A program made the translations under genes and the position numbers. DNA of 64,000 bases, taken from Bacillota bacterium (GTDB lineage Bacteria; Bacillota; Clostridia; Oscillospirales; Ruminococcaceae). The notes beneath the pieces are model-generated. The model made no database searches. It worked only from the letters and a program-made list of their open reading frames with translations, and was not told the DNA's origin. Location: contig JAEWRN010000042.1 in assembly GCA_023460035.1 (NCBI GenBank), positions 81,471-145,470 of the forward strand, read 5' to 3'. This document shows positions 36,212 to 45,366 of this stretch, one piece after another; position 1 is the first letter of the stretch, and each line of letters opens with the position of its first letter.

Positions 36212-37152
36212 CGTACCAATTCCTCCTTTTTCTTTATCGCTCCCACGCGGAGCATCAGCTCCTCATTCACATCCTTGCCTCGTGCAGGGGGCTCATCAAG
36301 TACCTTGTAATGATCAGAAAGACCGTTCATGATCCCTTGCGCTGCACCGCGGCCCACCTCGTCATTATCCAGATGCAGGTGAAGGGTGTTAATCGACGGA
36401 TGCTCCTCTAAAAACCTGCTCAGCGCAACTGGCACCACATCCTTTCGTTTTGTCCTAAATACACCTGCAAGTGAAAGCAGGGCCGGCTCCTTCCAGTCTC
36501 GTCCCTCAAAAAGCTCCAGTGTGGCAAAGCTCAGTAGATCAATGGCAGACTCAAAGAGATGCACCTCGTTGGCATCCGGATTCTCCGCAATGGAAAACGA
36601 AAAGTGCTTGTCGCTGCCCGTGACCTCACTCTTATAGGCGGACCTTGTGCCACGCATGGCAGCATAGCGGGCGATGCCCTCTGCGTCATAGCCGACGAAA
36701 ACTGCGTTATGATAGCCTGCCGTTTCAAAAATAAGACTGTGCCCAATGCAGTAATCTATAACGACAGGATGAATACCGCGCCCTTTCAGATAATCCCTTG
36801 CAATCGATGGCGTGGTTGTAAGCTCTGGCATAAGGAGCCGTTTTGGGTTTTGTTCTTTTGGGACATAGGAAAAGGGCGGCATTTTCATTGCCGCCCCGCC
36901 TGTAATTGCTTCCACCGCCTGAGGAAACGTGTATTCCTTTACCTTGATCAGATAATCCAGTGCAGATGCGCCCCCGATGCCTCTTGAAAACCAGTGCCAT
37001 TTGCCGTTGCTGATCTTCAAAGAATCGTGCTCTCTGGTGCAGTAGTTGTTGCCGGCAAGTTTAACAAGATTGCCGGGCTCGTTGTTTTGAAGCCAAGAGA
37101 GCAGATCTGTGTGCCGTGCCTGCTCGATTGCTTCCGCTGATACATAGGGCAT
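36208..37152 (-). CDS. DUF3991 and Toprim domain protein (primase-like)
   Basis: The 314-residue protein has a DUF3991 zinc-poor N-terminal part (NNYCTREHDSLKISNGKWHWFSRG, then GGASALDYLIKV) and a Toprim domain with the acidic motifs HLFESAIDLLSFA and LHLDNDEVGRGAA. Such proteins resemble the primase of TrbL-type elements and may prime replication of the transferred strand. The start follows AAGGGGG and overlaps the DUF3848 stop by one base. Confidence 0.87.
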   Translation of the reverse strand: MPYVSAEAIEQARHTDLLSWLQNNEPGNLVKLAGNNYCTREHDSLKISNGKWHWFSRGIGGASALDYLIKVKEYTFPQAVEAITGGAAMKMPPFSYVPKEQNPKRLLMPELTTTPSIARDYLKGRGIHPVVIDYCIGHSLIFETAGYHNAVFVGYDAEGIARYAAMRGTRSAYKSEVTGSDKHFSFSIAENPDANEVHLFESAIDLLSFATLELFEGRDWKEPALLSLAGVFRTKRKDVVPVALSRFLEEHPSINTLHLHLDNDEVGRGAAQGIMNGLSDHYKVLDEPPARGKDVNEELMLRVGAIKKKEELVR

Positions 37153-37481
37153 TAGCGAGCCCCCTTTTGATTTTCCAATCGAATCACGTGATTTGCGCGG
37201 CTTTCGATGCATTGTCGGATGTCCTCCATGTGATCAGTCTCTGTTCTCTCAAACTCGGTAAAAATATCCGAAAGTGGGCAAGGTGATTTCAAAAGTGCGT
37301 AACACTCCTCATCCGATAAGTCAGAATACTCCAGTGCCAGAATGAGGTCCTCTCGGCTGGTATATTCAAAGGCATGGTTTAAAATCTCTTCTGGCGGTTG
37401 CACAATCAGCCAATCACGCCACTTTTCTTGCTCTGCAAACAATCGCTGATAGAGTGTGGTGTTCAGTTCTTCATTGGTCAT
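37152..37481 (-). CDS. DUF3848 domain protein
   Basis: The 109-residue protein begins NEELNTTLYQRLFAEQEKWRDWL and contains EYSDLSDEECYALLKSPCPLSDIF, which fits DUF3848, an accessory family of conjugative elements with no known function. It is the first gene of a short operon after a terminator and overlaps the Toprim gene by one base. Confidence 0.85.
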   Translation of the reverse strand: MTNEELNTTLYQRLFAEQEKWRDWLIVQPPEEILNHAFEYTSREDLILALEYSDLSDEECYALLKSPCPLSDIFTEFERTETDHMEDIRQCIESRANHVIRLENQKGAR

Positions 37482-37508
37482 TTATGGCCTCCCTTCAAAT
37501 TTGGATGC

Positions 37509-37539
37509 AAAAAAGCCGGAAGATTTTATTCTTCCGGCC
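37509..37539 (-). terminator. intrinsic terminator after 52-residue gene
   Basis: GCCGGAAG pairs with CTTCCGGC across an eight-base loop and is followed on the minus strand by six T. It separates the antirestriction group from the DUF3848-Toprim-mobilisation group. Confidence 0.85.
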
Positions 37540-37554
37540 TCTACAGCGCTCTGT

Positions 37555-37713
37555 TTATTTCATGATCATCATCAACAGCCCGTCGATGTCCTCCGTTGGC
37601 TTTCCGGCCTGCAAGCATTTATTCCGAAAACGCAGCAGTGCCGTGCGAAGCAGACGAGCTTCCTCAGCCGTCAGCCGGAGAACCCGTTTGTCCTTCTTTT
37701 TGCGAAATAACAT
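37555..37713 (-). CDS. small conserved element protein (52 residues)
   Basis: The basic N-terminus (MLFRKKKDKRVLRLT) is followed by a helix (AEEARLLRTALLRFRNKCL) and TEDIDGLLMMIMK. GGAGG precedes the ATG, and the stop is followed by a terminator, so a real gene is likely. No function is known. It resembles the end of the 63-residue protein at 32.8 kb. Confidence 0.7.
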   Translation of the reverse strand: MLFRKKKDKRVLRLTAEEARLLRTALLRFRNKCLQAGKPTEDIDGLLMMIMK

Positions 37714-37774
37714 TTTGCTCGCCTCCTTTGCTCTGATTATACGAAGAACATTTCACGGCCGTCAAATGTGCGAA

Positions 37775-38782
37775 TTATCTTTCAAGCTCACGTGGCTTTT
37801 GTTTCACCTCCATAACCGAGCTGGCTGCCTTTTGATACTCCAAATCCGTGAGAAGGCCGGCCTTCCAGTCCATAAAGCAGGCTGCCGCCTGTGCATCCTT
37901 GATAGCCTTGACCAGCGTTTCCGGCTTTTCACGGATCGCCTGGATCCAGGACTGCACATATGCCTTGTGGTTTTCAATATGAGAAGGCGTCGCTTGAGTG
38001 GTAAGCTCAGCGCCCATAAAGCAGGAACACATTTCTGCCACCAGCTCTTCATAAGCGTATTGATCGGTACCGAAAAAGGCTGTCTGCGGGCGATTCAGCC
38101 GGGTCGGGTGGCCGGTAGAATGGGAAAGCTCATGGAGCGCCGTTGCATTAAAGGCATATTCGTTCTCGAAAGAACCGGGTGTCGGCAAATGGATCTTGTC
38201 TTGCATTGGTGAGTAATAGGCCCGGTCGCCACCGTCTGTCAGAATCTCGACGCCCATGCCCTCGCACAGCTTACCGATCAGCTCATCCGCAGAGATATCC
38301 GGATTTTCCGTGAACGGAATTTCCGGCATACCCTCCACGTCGTGTGCATTGAAAACTGCCGTGTAGCGGGTGGAAAGCGAGAACTCCTTCTGATCTCTTC
38401 CGTCAGCCAGTTCATGCTTGTATTGCTCCCAGGTCAGTGCCTTCTTTGCCTTTGTGTCGTAGGGATACCAATATTCCACATAGGTCGCCTTAGAGCCCTT
38501 TTTGAGATGCCACTTTTCCTTGGGATGATATTTGCTGTCGTTGTCCATGATCTGGAGCATGGTTACCCAGCGCGGGTCGCTATAGCCCTTGAGCATAGAG
38601 ATCAGCGACAGGTAAAAGGCATTGATGCCGCGATAGCAGCCCTTGGTAATGCCGTTATGGGGAGCACCTCCACCTTGACCGGTCCACTCCTTGCGCCAGG
38701 AAAGGCCCTTTTCCTCCAGCACATGAGTAAATGCTTCGGCAAGCTCTGTGCGGTATTCTTCTTTATTCTTCGGTCTCGGCAT
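37775..38782 (-). CDS. ArdC-like antirestriction protein (zincin metallopeptidase)
   Basis: The 335-residue protein has the ArdC N-terminal ssDNA-binding region (AEAFTHVLEEKGLSWRKEW, then GCYRGINAFYLSLI) and a C-terminal zincin domain with HELSH (ATALHELSHSTGHP) and a downstream Glu (YEELVAEMCSCF) as zinc ligands. ArdC proteins shield incoming single-stranded plasmid DNA from restriction. The ATG at 38782 follows GGGAGGTG. Its presence on an element close to a BREX island shows defence and counter-defence together. Confidence 0.87.
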   Translation of the reverse strand: MPRPKNKEEYRTELAEAFTHVLEEKGLSWRKEWTGQGGGAPHNGITKGCYRGINAFYLSLISMLKGYSDPRWVTMLQIMDNDSKYHPKEKWHLKKGSKATYVEYWYPYDTKAKKALTWEQYKHELADGRDQKEFSLSTRYTAVFNAHDVEGMPEIPFTENPDISADELIGKLCEGMGVEILTDGGDRAYYSPMQDKIHLPTPGSFENEYAFNATALHELSHSTGHPTRLNRPQTAFFGTDQYAYEELVAEMCSCFMGAELTTQATPSHIENHKAYVQSWIQAIREKPETLVKAIKDAQAAACFMDWKAGLLTDLEYQKAASSVMEVKQKPRELER

Positions 38783-38852
38783 CTGCAATCACCTCCCATT
38801 CCTCCGGTGTCAGCGTATCCTCATCGATAAAGATGATCTCTGTTTTCATCAT
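38763..38852 (-). CDS. 29-residue acidic ORF
   Basis: MMKTEIIFIDEDTLTPEEWEV and a short acidic tail are encoded behind GGAAGGAG. The frame overlaps the end of the gene upstream and the start of ardC, and contains the ardC ribosome site, so it may couple translation of the two. Short, but the ribosome site is good. Confidence 0.5.
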   Translation of the reverse strand: MMKTEIIFIDEDTLTPEEWEVIADAETEE

Positions 38853-39195
38853 GCATCGCTCCTTCCTGCAATGAATCCAAATGAATGGTCACGTCGATCT
38901 GCATAACCGGTACCGTCTGCGAGCGCAGCAACCCGTTTCGGCTGTTGGATACCTTGGTGACCATCTCATTGAGTCTGCCGACTGTGGCATTGATCTCAGC
39001 CTGATTATCGGCAAAGTAATAGCCCATGTCTCCGCTGCAAATGGGGTAGCCATCTAATCGCAATGCACTGATTTTGCGGCGAAGATTACGCCCGTCAATT
39101 GCAAAACGCCGTTCCAGCTCGCGACTGTAAACGGCGTTTCCCATTCCGGTGTGATATTGCCTGAGATAGTGGCAGATAGCGGTTCGTTTATCCAT
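38821..39195 (-). CDS. winged-helix-like element protein
   Basis: The 124-residue protein has an N-terminal helix-turn-helix-like part (ICHYLRQYHTGMGNAVYSRELERRFAIDGRNLRRKISALRLDG in consecutive helices) followed by YPICSGDMGYYFADNQAEIN, the wing. Similar proteins are found in the accessory part of Tn1549-like elements. GGAGGGA precedes the ATG. Role unknown, probably DNA binding. Confidence 0.75.
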   Translation of the reverse strand: MDKRTAICHYLRQYHTGMGNAVYSRELERRFAIDGRNLRRKISALRLDGYPICSGDMGYYFADNQAEINATVGRLNEMVTKVSNSRNGLLRSQTVPVMQIDVTIHLDSLQEGAMHDENRDHLYR

Positions 39196-39206
39196 AGGAT
39201 CCCTCC

Positions 39207-39752
39207 TTAACGTTCCTGCGTTTTTTGCGGCTGTCGCGCCGAAAGCTCCCAGCCGTACACCTTGGCAATTTCATCACCGAGGCGATTGGTAAGCCGGTTG
39301 ATGTCGGCGCGTGTGGCCGCCCCATGATAGATTTTTTCCTTCAGCCGGTCGATCTGTTCCTCAGAAACACCATCCTTATACGTGCGGTAAAGATAGTGGT
39401 TGGTGCCATCGTGATGCACGGCGTCACAGCGCAGGTCGCCAAGCTTATCCACATACCAGGTGCTGTAATCGGTATCGGAATACAGGCAGTCACGGATGTT
39501 TCCTGAATCAATCTCCTTGTAGCCGGGAAATCGGCCATTCCATCGACCCAAATCTGCAATCACCAGAATGGGGCGTGCAAGCTGAATGTTGAGATTGATA
39601 CGCTCATCGTCCAGATAATCCCCGTTAATCTCTACCATCAGTTCCATTCGTTCAGCATCAGACAGCTCCGGGTACTCAGATTCCAGATCATCCTTCCAAT
39701 CGTCATAATCAAGCGCGTAATTGCTCCAAATGAGATGCTCGTCGCCACTCAT
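39207..39752 (-). CDS. hypothetical element accessory protein
   Basis: This acidic protein of 181 residues (LESEYPELSDAERMELMVEING, then DIGR-like LGRWNGRFPGYKEI) is not assigned to a named family. It starts inside the stop of the 288-residue gene (ATGA overlap), so both are coupled. RPILVIADLGRWNGR and CDAVHHDGTNHYLYR are the most conserved-looking parts. Confidence 0.75.
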   Translation of the reverse strand: MSGDEHLIWSNYALDYDDWKDDLESEYPELSDAERMELMVEINGDYLDDERINLNIQLARPILVIADLGRWNGRFPGYKEIDSGNIRDCLYSDTDYSTWYVDKLGDLRCDAVHHDGTNHYLYRTYKDGVSEEQIDRLKEKIYHGAATRADINRLTNRLGDEIAKVYGWELSARQPQKTQER

Positions 39753-40615
39753 CGTGCATTACCTCGATCCGGCGCTTTCTTATTTGGCACCATCAGACCT
39801 TCCAGCGGCTCAACCGTATTGCCGCATTGTTCCATGCGTTCGGCAAACTCGCAGATGTGATAAAGGTTTCTGCCGACCTCCAAATGATAGTTATCAATAT
39901 AGCGGCAGGGCTCATCGAATCGGGCACCGTCTGTGCACTGAACACGGATTATCCCACCATCCTGCAATCTGAACTTCTCGTTGTAGTTCGGGTCGATGAA
40001 GCGGATGCCTCGCTCAGCCTGTTTCAAATGATCGTCAAGCCAGTCCCTGCGATAGCAGTAGCAGTACAGGTTGTATTCACCCTTGTGCGGGTTGAGGCGC
40101 ATCAAATACGAGTATGCGTCCGTATCCACGCGCACGCCAAATTCCCGCCCATCACCGTAGTCACTTGCAGGTGTGGAATAGCAGTATTTCGAGAGTGCCG
40201 TGCGGTTGGAAAGCAGTCCTCCGTTTTCACGCAGGGCATTGATCACGCCGTCAAACTCGTCTTTAAACTCCTGGGTTTTGAGATCTTTTCTGAAATCATT
40301 CCAAGAGGAAAAGAATCCCTCGCCGTTTGTATCCATATCAGCGCGCAGATGGCCGATACAGCCGGTTTGCATGCTGATCTGCTGGCTTTGGGAATAAGTG
40401 TACATACGCTCGGCTTTGGTAGCCGGACGAATTTCAAGATCCATAGCTCCTCCTTTGTTTTCGTGTGGGATGTCGTCTGCTGTATCATAATCGTCACTCA
40501 GACGATAGCCCTGTTTTCGTAACTCCTCATAGCTGTCAAACCCGTTTTGAACAGCCATGATCTCTCTGTATTCCTCAATCGGCATGGTGCCGATATTCGT
40601 CTTTACATAGCGCAT
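39749..40615 (-). CDS. hypothetical element accessory protein (DUF4313-like)
   Basis: The 288-residue protein begins MRYVKTNIGTMPIEEYREIMA, an accessory motif of clostridial elements, followed by a linker with an acidic stretch and a main domain rich in Tyr and Asp (YLMRLNPHKGEYNLYCYCYRR). I place it near DUF4313-type proteins only tentatively. GGAGGG precedes the ATG. Confidence 0.72.
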   Translation of the reverse strand: MRYVKTNIGTMPIEEYREIMAVQNGFDSYEELRKQGYRLSDDYDTADDIPHENKGGAMDLEIRPATKAERMYTYSQSQQISMQTGCIGHLRADMDTNGEGFFSSWNDFRKDLKTQEFKDEFDGVINALRENGGLLSNRTALSKYCYSTPASDYGDGREFGVRVDTDAYSYLMRLNPHKGEYNLYCYCYRRDWLDDHLKQAERGIRFIDPNYNEKFRLQDGGIIRVQCTDGARFDEPCRYIDNYHLEVGRNLYHICEFAERMEQCGNTVEPLEGLMVPNKKAPDRGNAR

Positions 40616-40687
40616 TGCGCCCTCCTGAAAAGTCCGGCGGCACCTTACAATGCCGCCGGATGCTATTTACAGCATTATGTTTTCAGC

Positions 40688-41299
40688 TCAGCGAAAGATG
40701 GTGATAACGCCGTTTTCATATACGCAGTTTGCCGCTGTGCTACCAACTGCAGTGTGAAACGCCGCATTCATATCTGCCCAAAGCGCGGCGTAGTTTGCGT
40801 CTTGATTGTTTTCGCCGTTGTAGTCGGCTATGGTCAAGCTTGCCACAATCTCGGCGCAAGCGCTGCTGCGCACAATACCGAGATTGCCCATCATGCTATC
40901 CGCCTGATTGGTAGCAAGCAGTATTGCCAAATCTTCGGTAATGCAATTTTCGGCTTGCGCCTCAGGATCCGCATCGGAAGTAAGAACGCTTTCGTCTGTT
41001 ATTTCAGAAGATACCACATCTTCATCGGTGCTTTCAGAGCCGTGCACATCTGAGGGAACAGAACTGTCTTCCATCGGTTCTTCTGTCATATCTTCGGGCG
41101 CGCTTTCGGGAGTGTTGCTGTCTGCAACTTCTTCGGGCGCAGAAGATGCCTCGGAGTTCGGTTCGGCAGGCGCGGAACTGCTTTCTGCTACAGAGGAAGA
41201 TGGCGTGCTGCCATCTGTGGCAGATGCATCGGGGAGTGCTGTGCCCGTAAGAAGCATACCTGCGGCGAGGGCACAAGAAATAAGTTTCAGTTTCATCAT
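40688..41299 (-). CDS. secreted acidic low-complexity protein
   Basis: A signal peptide (KLKLISCALAAGMLLTGTALPDASA) precedes about 90 residues rich in Ser, Glu and Pro, probably unfolded and wall-spanning. A C-terminal globular part of about 80 residues (ITEDLAILLATNQADSMMGNL, then YAALWADMNAAFHTAVG) follows. No sortase motif is seen. It directly follows the giant surface protein and may be its partner in cell contact. Confidence 0.75.
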   Translation of the reverse strand: MMKLKLISCALAAGMLLTGTALPDASATDGSTPSSSVAESSSAPAEPNSEASSAPEEVADSNTPESAPEDMTEEPMEDSSVPSDVHGSESTDEDVVSSEITDESVLTSDADPEAQAENCITEDLAILLATNQADSMMGNLGIVRSSACAEIVASLTIADYNGENNQDANYAALWADMNAAFHTAVGSTAANCVYENGVITIFR

Positions 41300-41356
41300 G
41301 GTTTTTTCCTTTCAAAAACAGGCAGGGCTTATTGTTGCAAGCCCTGCCTTTGGTGG

Positions 41357-44300
41357 TTATTCGGTCACTGTTTCTTCTTCCTTTTCTTCTCTGCGAGATT
41401 TCAACAGTAATACAGCGTTGCCGATTGCCAAAATCACGAAGAAAATTGTCCACCAGTCCACAAAACGGAAGCGCCACACAAGCGGCTGGGTGAGGAAAAA
41501 CAGTAGAACACTGAGTGCCGCAAATAAGATACTTAACGCGCCATATCCGCTGATGGAATAGCGCTCCTCTGTGTTTTCCGCGGAATCATCTTCCTGCGTT
41601 TCTTTGCGCAGGCGTAGCAGCGACAAAACGGCGAGCACTGTCGTGAGTAACGTCAGCAGCAAATCCATCACGGTCAAGCGCGGCGGTGCTGTTTGCTGCG
41701 GCACAGGGAGAATCTCACTCGTAGCATCTTCCTCCGGCTTAGGTTCTACTTCAGGCGTAGACTGCGGCGGTTCAGATTTTTGTGGTTTTGCAGGTGCCGC
41801 CATCTGCGTGACCGGCACGGGATAAACTGTTTTGTTTTCGCACAGGTCCCATACCACAAAAGGGTATTCGCCATTTTTGGTTACTTCATAGGTCGTCCCG
41901 CTGACAGCATATACCACAGAGTCGTCCGGCTTGACGATGCTGTCGGTTCCCGCAATCGAAGAATCTGCACTAAAGTTGATAGTGATCTTGCCGTTTTTGT
42001 CTGTGGTCAACGTATGCGTAGCCGTGGGAGGTGTCTTATCCAGCAGAAAATCACGCGCTTTTTCTTCGCTCACATTGCCCGCAATATCCCATACACGCAC
42101 AGTGACGGTTGCGGCCTGTTCTTCAGTGAACACCGGCGGTTTTTCAAGAGAAAACGCCTGCCAATCGCCGCCGTCCACTTTGTACTCATAGCGATCAACA
42201 CCGGAGGCATCGTCTTTTGCGGCGGCGGTCAGCGTGATGTCCTTGTTGTAATACTCGGGTTTTGCACCGTAATCGGGATAGCTCACGCCCTCGGAATGCG
42301 CAAAATGAAAATCAACAGTCGCCTTTACAAGGTCAATATTTTTTACAGGCACAGTCAGTGTTGTTTGGTTGCCTGCATTGTCGGTGACGACAAAGTCATA
42401 GCTGCCGTTGATTTTTACAATAAATTCGGTGCTGTCAGCTTCCACCACCGTTTCATCGGGAAGCTGAATAGATTTCACACCGCTCGGCTCATATCCGTCA
42501 TCGGGCTTCAGGTCGGTGGCAGTCACTTTGATTTTAACGGTCTGATTTGTCCAAATATCGGGTGTAAGGGTGTACTCAGCTTTCGGCGCAAGATGGTCAA
42601 GATTTTTTACTTCCACGCGATAGTCTGTGGTATTTCCGGCTTTATCTGTAACGCTGAAATCATACCAGCCGTTTTCGGTTACCGTAAAATCAGCCTTGTC
42701 ACTGTCAACCGTCGTGCCGTCCGGCAGCGTAATAAAATCTACACCGCTTGGGGCATAGCCATCCTCAGGCGCAGGATCTTTGGCGGTCAGCTCAATCGTC
42801 ACTTTGTCGTTTGTCCACGTAGCAGGCTTTAATGTGTGCGACAGCTCCGGTGCGATTAAATCAATGTTTTTCACCGTGACAGGATATTGCAGGACGTTAC
42901 CGCAGTTGTCACGGATGGCAAAATCGTATACGCCGCATACACTCACTTTATAAGTGGCCGTGTCGCCCTCGATTATCGTGCCATCGGGCAGCGTAATATC
43001 TCGTACACCGGAAAAGGCATCATCGGCGGTTACGGTAATGGTGACATCACCATTTGTCCAACCGTCATCGGAAAGAATATAGCTTGCGATTGGCTCGGTT
43101 TCTTCAAACAAGAATTTTGCGTCAATCGGATCGGACTTGTTGCCCGCATAGTCCACAGCTTTGCCGACTACCGTACCCAAAAATTCAGCCGTCATCGCAG
43201 GCTTTTCGGCTTCACTGTACACTGCCCATTTGTCAGGCACAATTTCTGCGGCGTCGGCAACAAACTGATACTGGATTTCTTTGATACCCACTTCGTCATG
43301 AGCAGTCAGCGTGGGTCGGTCGACCACATTGAACAGCGGATACGCAAACTTGCCCTCCGGCGCATTATTGGTGGAGGAATGCACGATGCTGTCCATTTCC
43401 GGTTTTGTGCGGTCGATGGTATCAATTTTTACGGCAAACGGTACGGACACGCGCTGCACATTGTCTTTTACCCATGCGTAATAGGTGCCGTTTTCGGTGA
43501 TGCCGCCAAACGCGTTGCCATCCTGCCATGCGGTCGGCTGCGCATTCGTTGTGGTGAGTGCATATTGCCCAACGCCGGACTCTTTATCAACGCCGATAAT
43601 GGTAACGGTTTTCTCCTGTGTCCAAGCGGCATTAAAATTAGCCGCATCAACAATCGGGTTTACCTTGTCAATACGGTCTATCGTGAATGCAACAGGTTCA
43701 GACACATTGCCTGCCGCGTCCTGCGCAAAAGCGTAGTAGGTGGCGTTGTTTGTGAACCGGAACGTGTAGGTGCTGGTTGCGCGCTGCCAGGTGATTGTAC
43801 CGTTAGCAGAAGCCGCCCAGCCGATTTTAACCACACCGCTGTTGTCATCGGTGGCAGTAATTTTCGCCCAGTTTTGTTCGGCATCCCATGTGCGCTGTGT
43901 TTCCACTTCCGTGACAATCGGGGGCACACTATCAAGTGCAGTCACTTTTACTTCTGTGCCGGAAGAAATGTTTCCGGCATTATCCAGCGCCCACACATAG
44001 TAAGTGCCGTTCTTGTTGACAATCGGCATGCTGGCGCTGAACGCCGATGCCGCAGGCGCAGAATTGGCAGAGCTGACCGCATAACCTTTCACGCCGCTGT
44101 CGGCATCAGAAGCCGTGATGTTCAGCGTCATGGTAAGATTGGCACTCGGCGTTTGATTGACAGCGCTGATAACTGGAGCGACCTTGTCAATGTACACCTT
44201 TTGCTGCTCCACTGCCGAAACGTGCCCCACGTTATCGACCACACGCCCAGCAACGGTATGAATCCCATGTGCCGAAAGCGTAAAGACGCTCATGTATCGG

Positions 44301-45208
44301 CTATATGCGCCACCGTCTGTGCAGACCTCGGTGCGGTTTACACCGCTGTATGTGTCGCCGTTATCTTTGAGCGACACGGTGACATTTTGATTTGTCCAGC
44401 CGCTGACAGAGGGGGAAACAGTAGGCTTATTCGGTGCGACGTTATCCACATGCACCTTCGCGGTTACGGTATCAGTGGAAGCGTTGCCTGCGCCGTCTAC
44501 GGCTCTTGTTGTAATGGTGGTTTCACCGCCCTTGGTGATGGTAACAGAAGCATCGTTTGTGGGGCAGCCTGTCCATGCTCCGCCGTCAAGGGAATACTCA
44601 TAGTGATGAATGCCGCTGCCGTAGTTGCCGGGCGTGGCTGTCCAGTCGGGTAGTGAAGTGCCGCTGTCTGTACCGCCTGAAAAGTAAACATAGGCGGATG
44701 ATTTTTGCCAACCGGTTGGAGCGGAGATCGCCGGCTTTGATGGATTGACAGTATCGTAACCATAGTAACAGCCGCTGTACATAACCACATTGATGGGCAC
44801 GTAAATGTTATATTCGGAAAGATTGCCATTGTTATGACGATGACGTACGAGTGCGTAACGAATCCATGTGTCGCCGCCTGTCGCGCCCACATCGTATTCA
44901 TAGCATGGCATATACAGATTTTCTGCAAGGTTTGTGCCGCTTGAGCCGCCGCCCTGACCGCATACTGGGCAACACCAGACAGCGTAGTTGTTTGGCTCTG
45001 TGAAGATCTCACGGGTGTTGATGCCGCCTTGGCTGCCCGAATACATATATCCGATGGTGTAAGTGTACCTTGCGCCGTTACGGTCATGCGTAAGTGCGCC
45101 GCCTGCTGCAAAGGCGGATAAAGGCAGCATCAGCATCACCAAAATCAGGCAAAGAAAAAGAGCAAGCGTCCGCTTGCTCCTGATGTGCGTTTGTTTGGTT
45201 TGATTCAT
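41357..45208 (-). CDS. giant surface protein with repeated Ig-like domains
   Basis: The 1283-residue protein has a signal peptide (TLALFLCLILVMLMLPLSAFA), a Cys-containing N-terminal domain (YAVWCCPVCGQGG) and about ten Ig-like repeats marked by V.D.AGN motifs (VDGAGNAS, VDNVGHVS, LDNAGNIS, AQDAAGNVS, VTDKAGNTT). Its end has three hydrophobic spans (LLLTLLTTVLAVLSL, ALSILFAALSVLLFFL, TIFFVILAIGNAVLLL) and an acidic tail. It is therefore membrane-anchored, not sortase-anchored. It probably mediates donor-recipient contact during mating. Confidence 0.85.
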   Translation of the reverse strand: MNQTKQTHIRSKRTLALFLCLILVMLMLPLSAFAAGGALTHDRNGARYTYTIGYMYSGSQGGINTREIFTEPNNYAVWCCPVCGQGGGSSGTNLAENLYMPCYEYDVGATGGDTWIRYALVRHRHNNGNLSEYNIYVPINVVMYSGCYYGYDTVNPSKPAISAPTGWQKSSAYVYFSGGTDSGTSLPDWTATPGNYGSGIHHYEYSLDGGAWTGCPTNDASVTITKGGETTITTRAVDGAGNASTDTVTAKVHVDNVAPNKPTVSPSVSGWTNQNVTVSLKDNGDTYSGVNRTEVCTDGGAYSRYMSVFTLSAHGIHTVAGRVVDNVGHVSAVEQQKVYIDKVAPVISAVNQTPSANLTMTLNITASDADSGVKGYAVSSANSAPAASAFSASMPIVNKNGTYYVWALDNAGNISSGTEVKVTALDSVPPIVTEVETQRTWDAEQNWAKITATDDNSGVVKIGWAASANGTITWQRATSTYTFRFTNNATYYAFAQDAAGNVSEPVAFTIDRIDKVNPIVDAANFNAAWTQEKTVTIIGVDKESGVGQYALTTTNAQPTAWQDGNAFGGITENGTYYAWVKDNVQRVSVPFAVKIDTIDRTKPEMDSIVHSSTNNAPEGKFAYPLFNVVDRPTLTAHDEVGIKEIQYQFVADAAEIVPDKWAVYSEAEKPAMTAEFLGTVVGKAVDYAGNKSDPIDAKFLFEETEPIASYILSDDGWTNGDVTITVTADDAFSGVRDITLPDGTIIEGDTATYKVSVCGVYDFAIRDNCGNVLQYPVTVKNIDLIAPELSHTLKPATWTNDKVTIELTAKDPAPEDGYAPSGVDFITLPDGTTVDSDKADFTVTENGWYDFSVTDKAGNTTDYRVEVKNLDHLAPKAEYTLTPDIWTNQTVKIKVTATDLKPDDGYEPSGVKSIQLPDETVVEADSTEFIVKINGSYDFVVTDNAGNQTTLTVPVKNIDLVKATVDFHFAHSEGVSYPDYGAKPEYYNKDITLTAAAKDDASGVDRYEYKVDGGDWQAFSLEKPPVFTEEQAATVTVRVWDIAGNVSEEKARDFLLDKTPPTATHTLTTDKNGKITINFSADSSIAGTDSIVKPDDSVVYAVSGTTYEVTKNGEYPFVVWDLCENKTVYPVPVTQMAAPAKPQKSEPPQSTPEVEPKPEEDATSEILPVPQQTAPPRLTVMDLLLTLLTTVLAVLSLLRLRKETQEDDSAENTEERYSISGYGALSILFAALSVLLFFLTQPLVWRFRFVDWWTIFFVILAIGNAVLLLKSRREEKEEETVTE

Positions 45209-45366
45209 TTTCTCACTTCCTCAATGTTTATGCCTCAATGTTTGCTTTAGAGGCTTCTTTTTCTTCTCAGGTAGTACAGGTAGTTATATAAGGGGAGAGT
45301 GTGAGAGGGGAAAACCCGAATTACACGGATGCCGTAAAAAGGGCAGACCACTTCCTTGTGTGGCAA

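Noticed and set aside
41600..44653. Very long plus-strand ORFs opposite the Ig-repeat surface gene
   Set aside because: The minus frame has signal peptide, repeated AGN motifs and membrane spans; the plus frames have no recognisable domains.
45225..45366. Possible terminator or regulatory repeat (CCTCAATGTTT twice) between ParB and the surface-protein gene
   Set aside because: The repeat is short and forms no stable hairpin with a T-tract.
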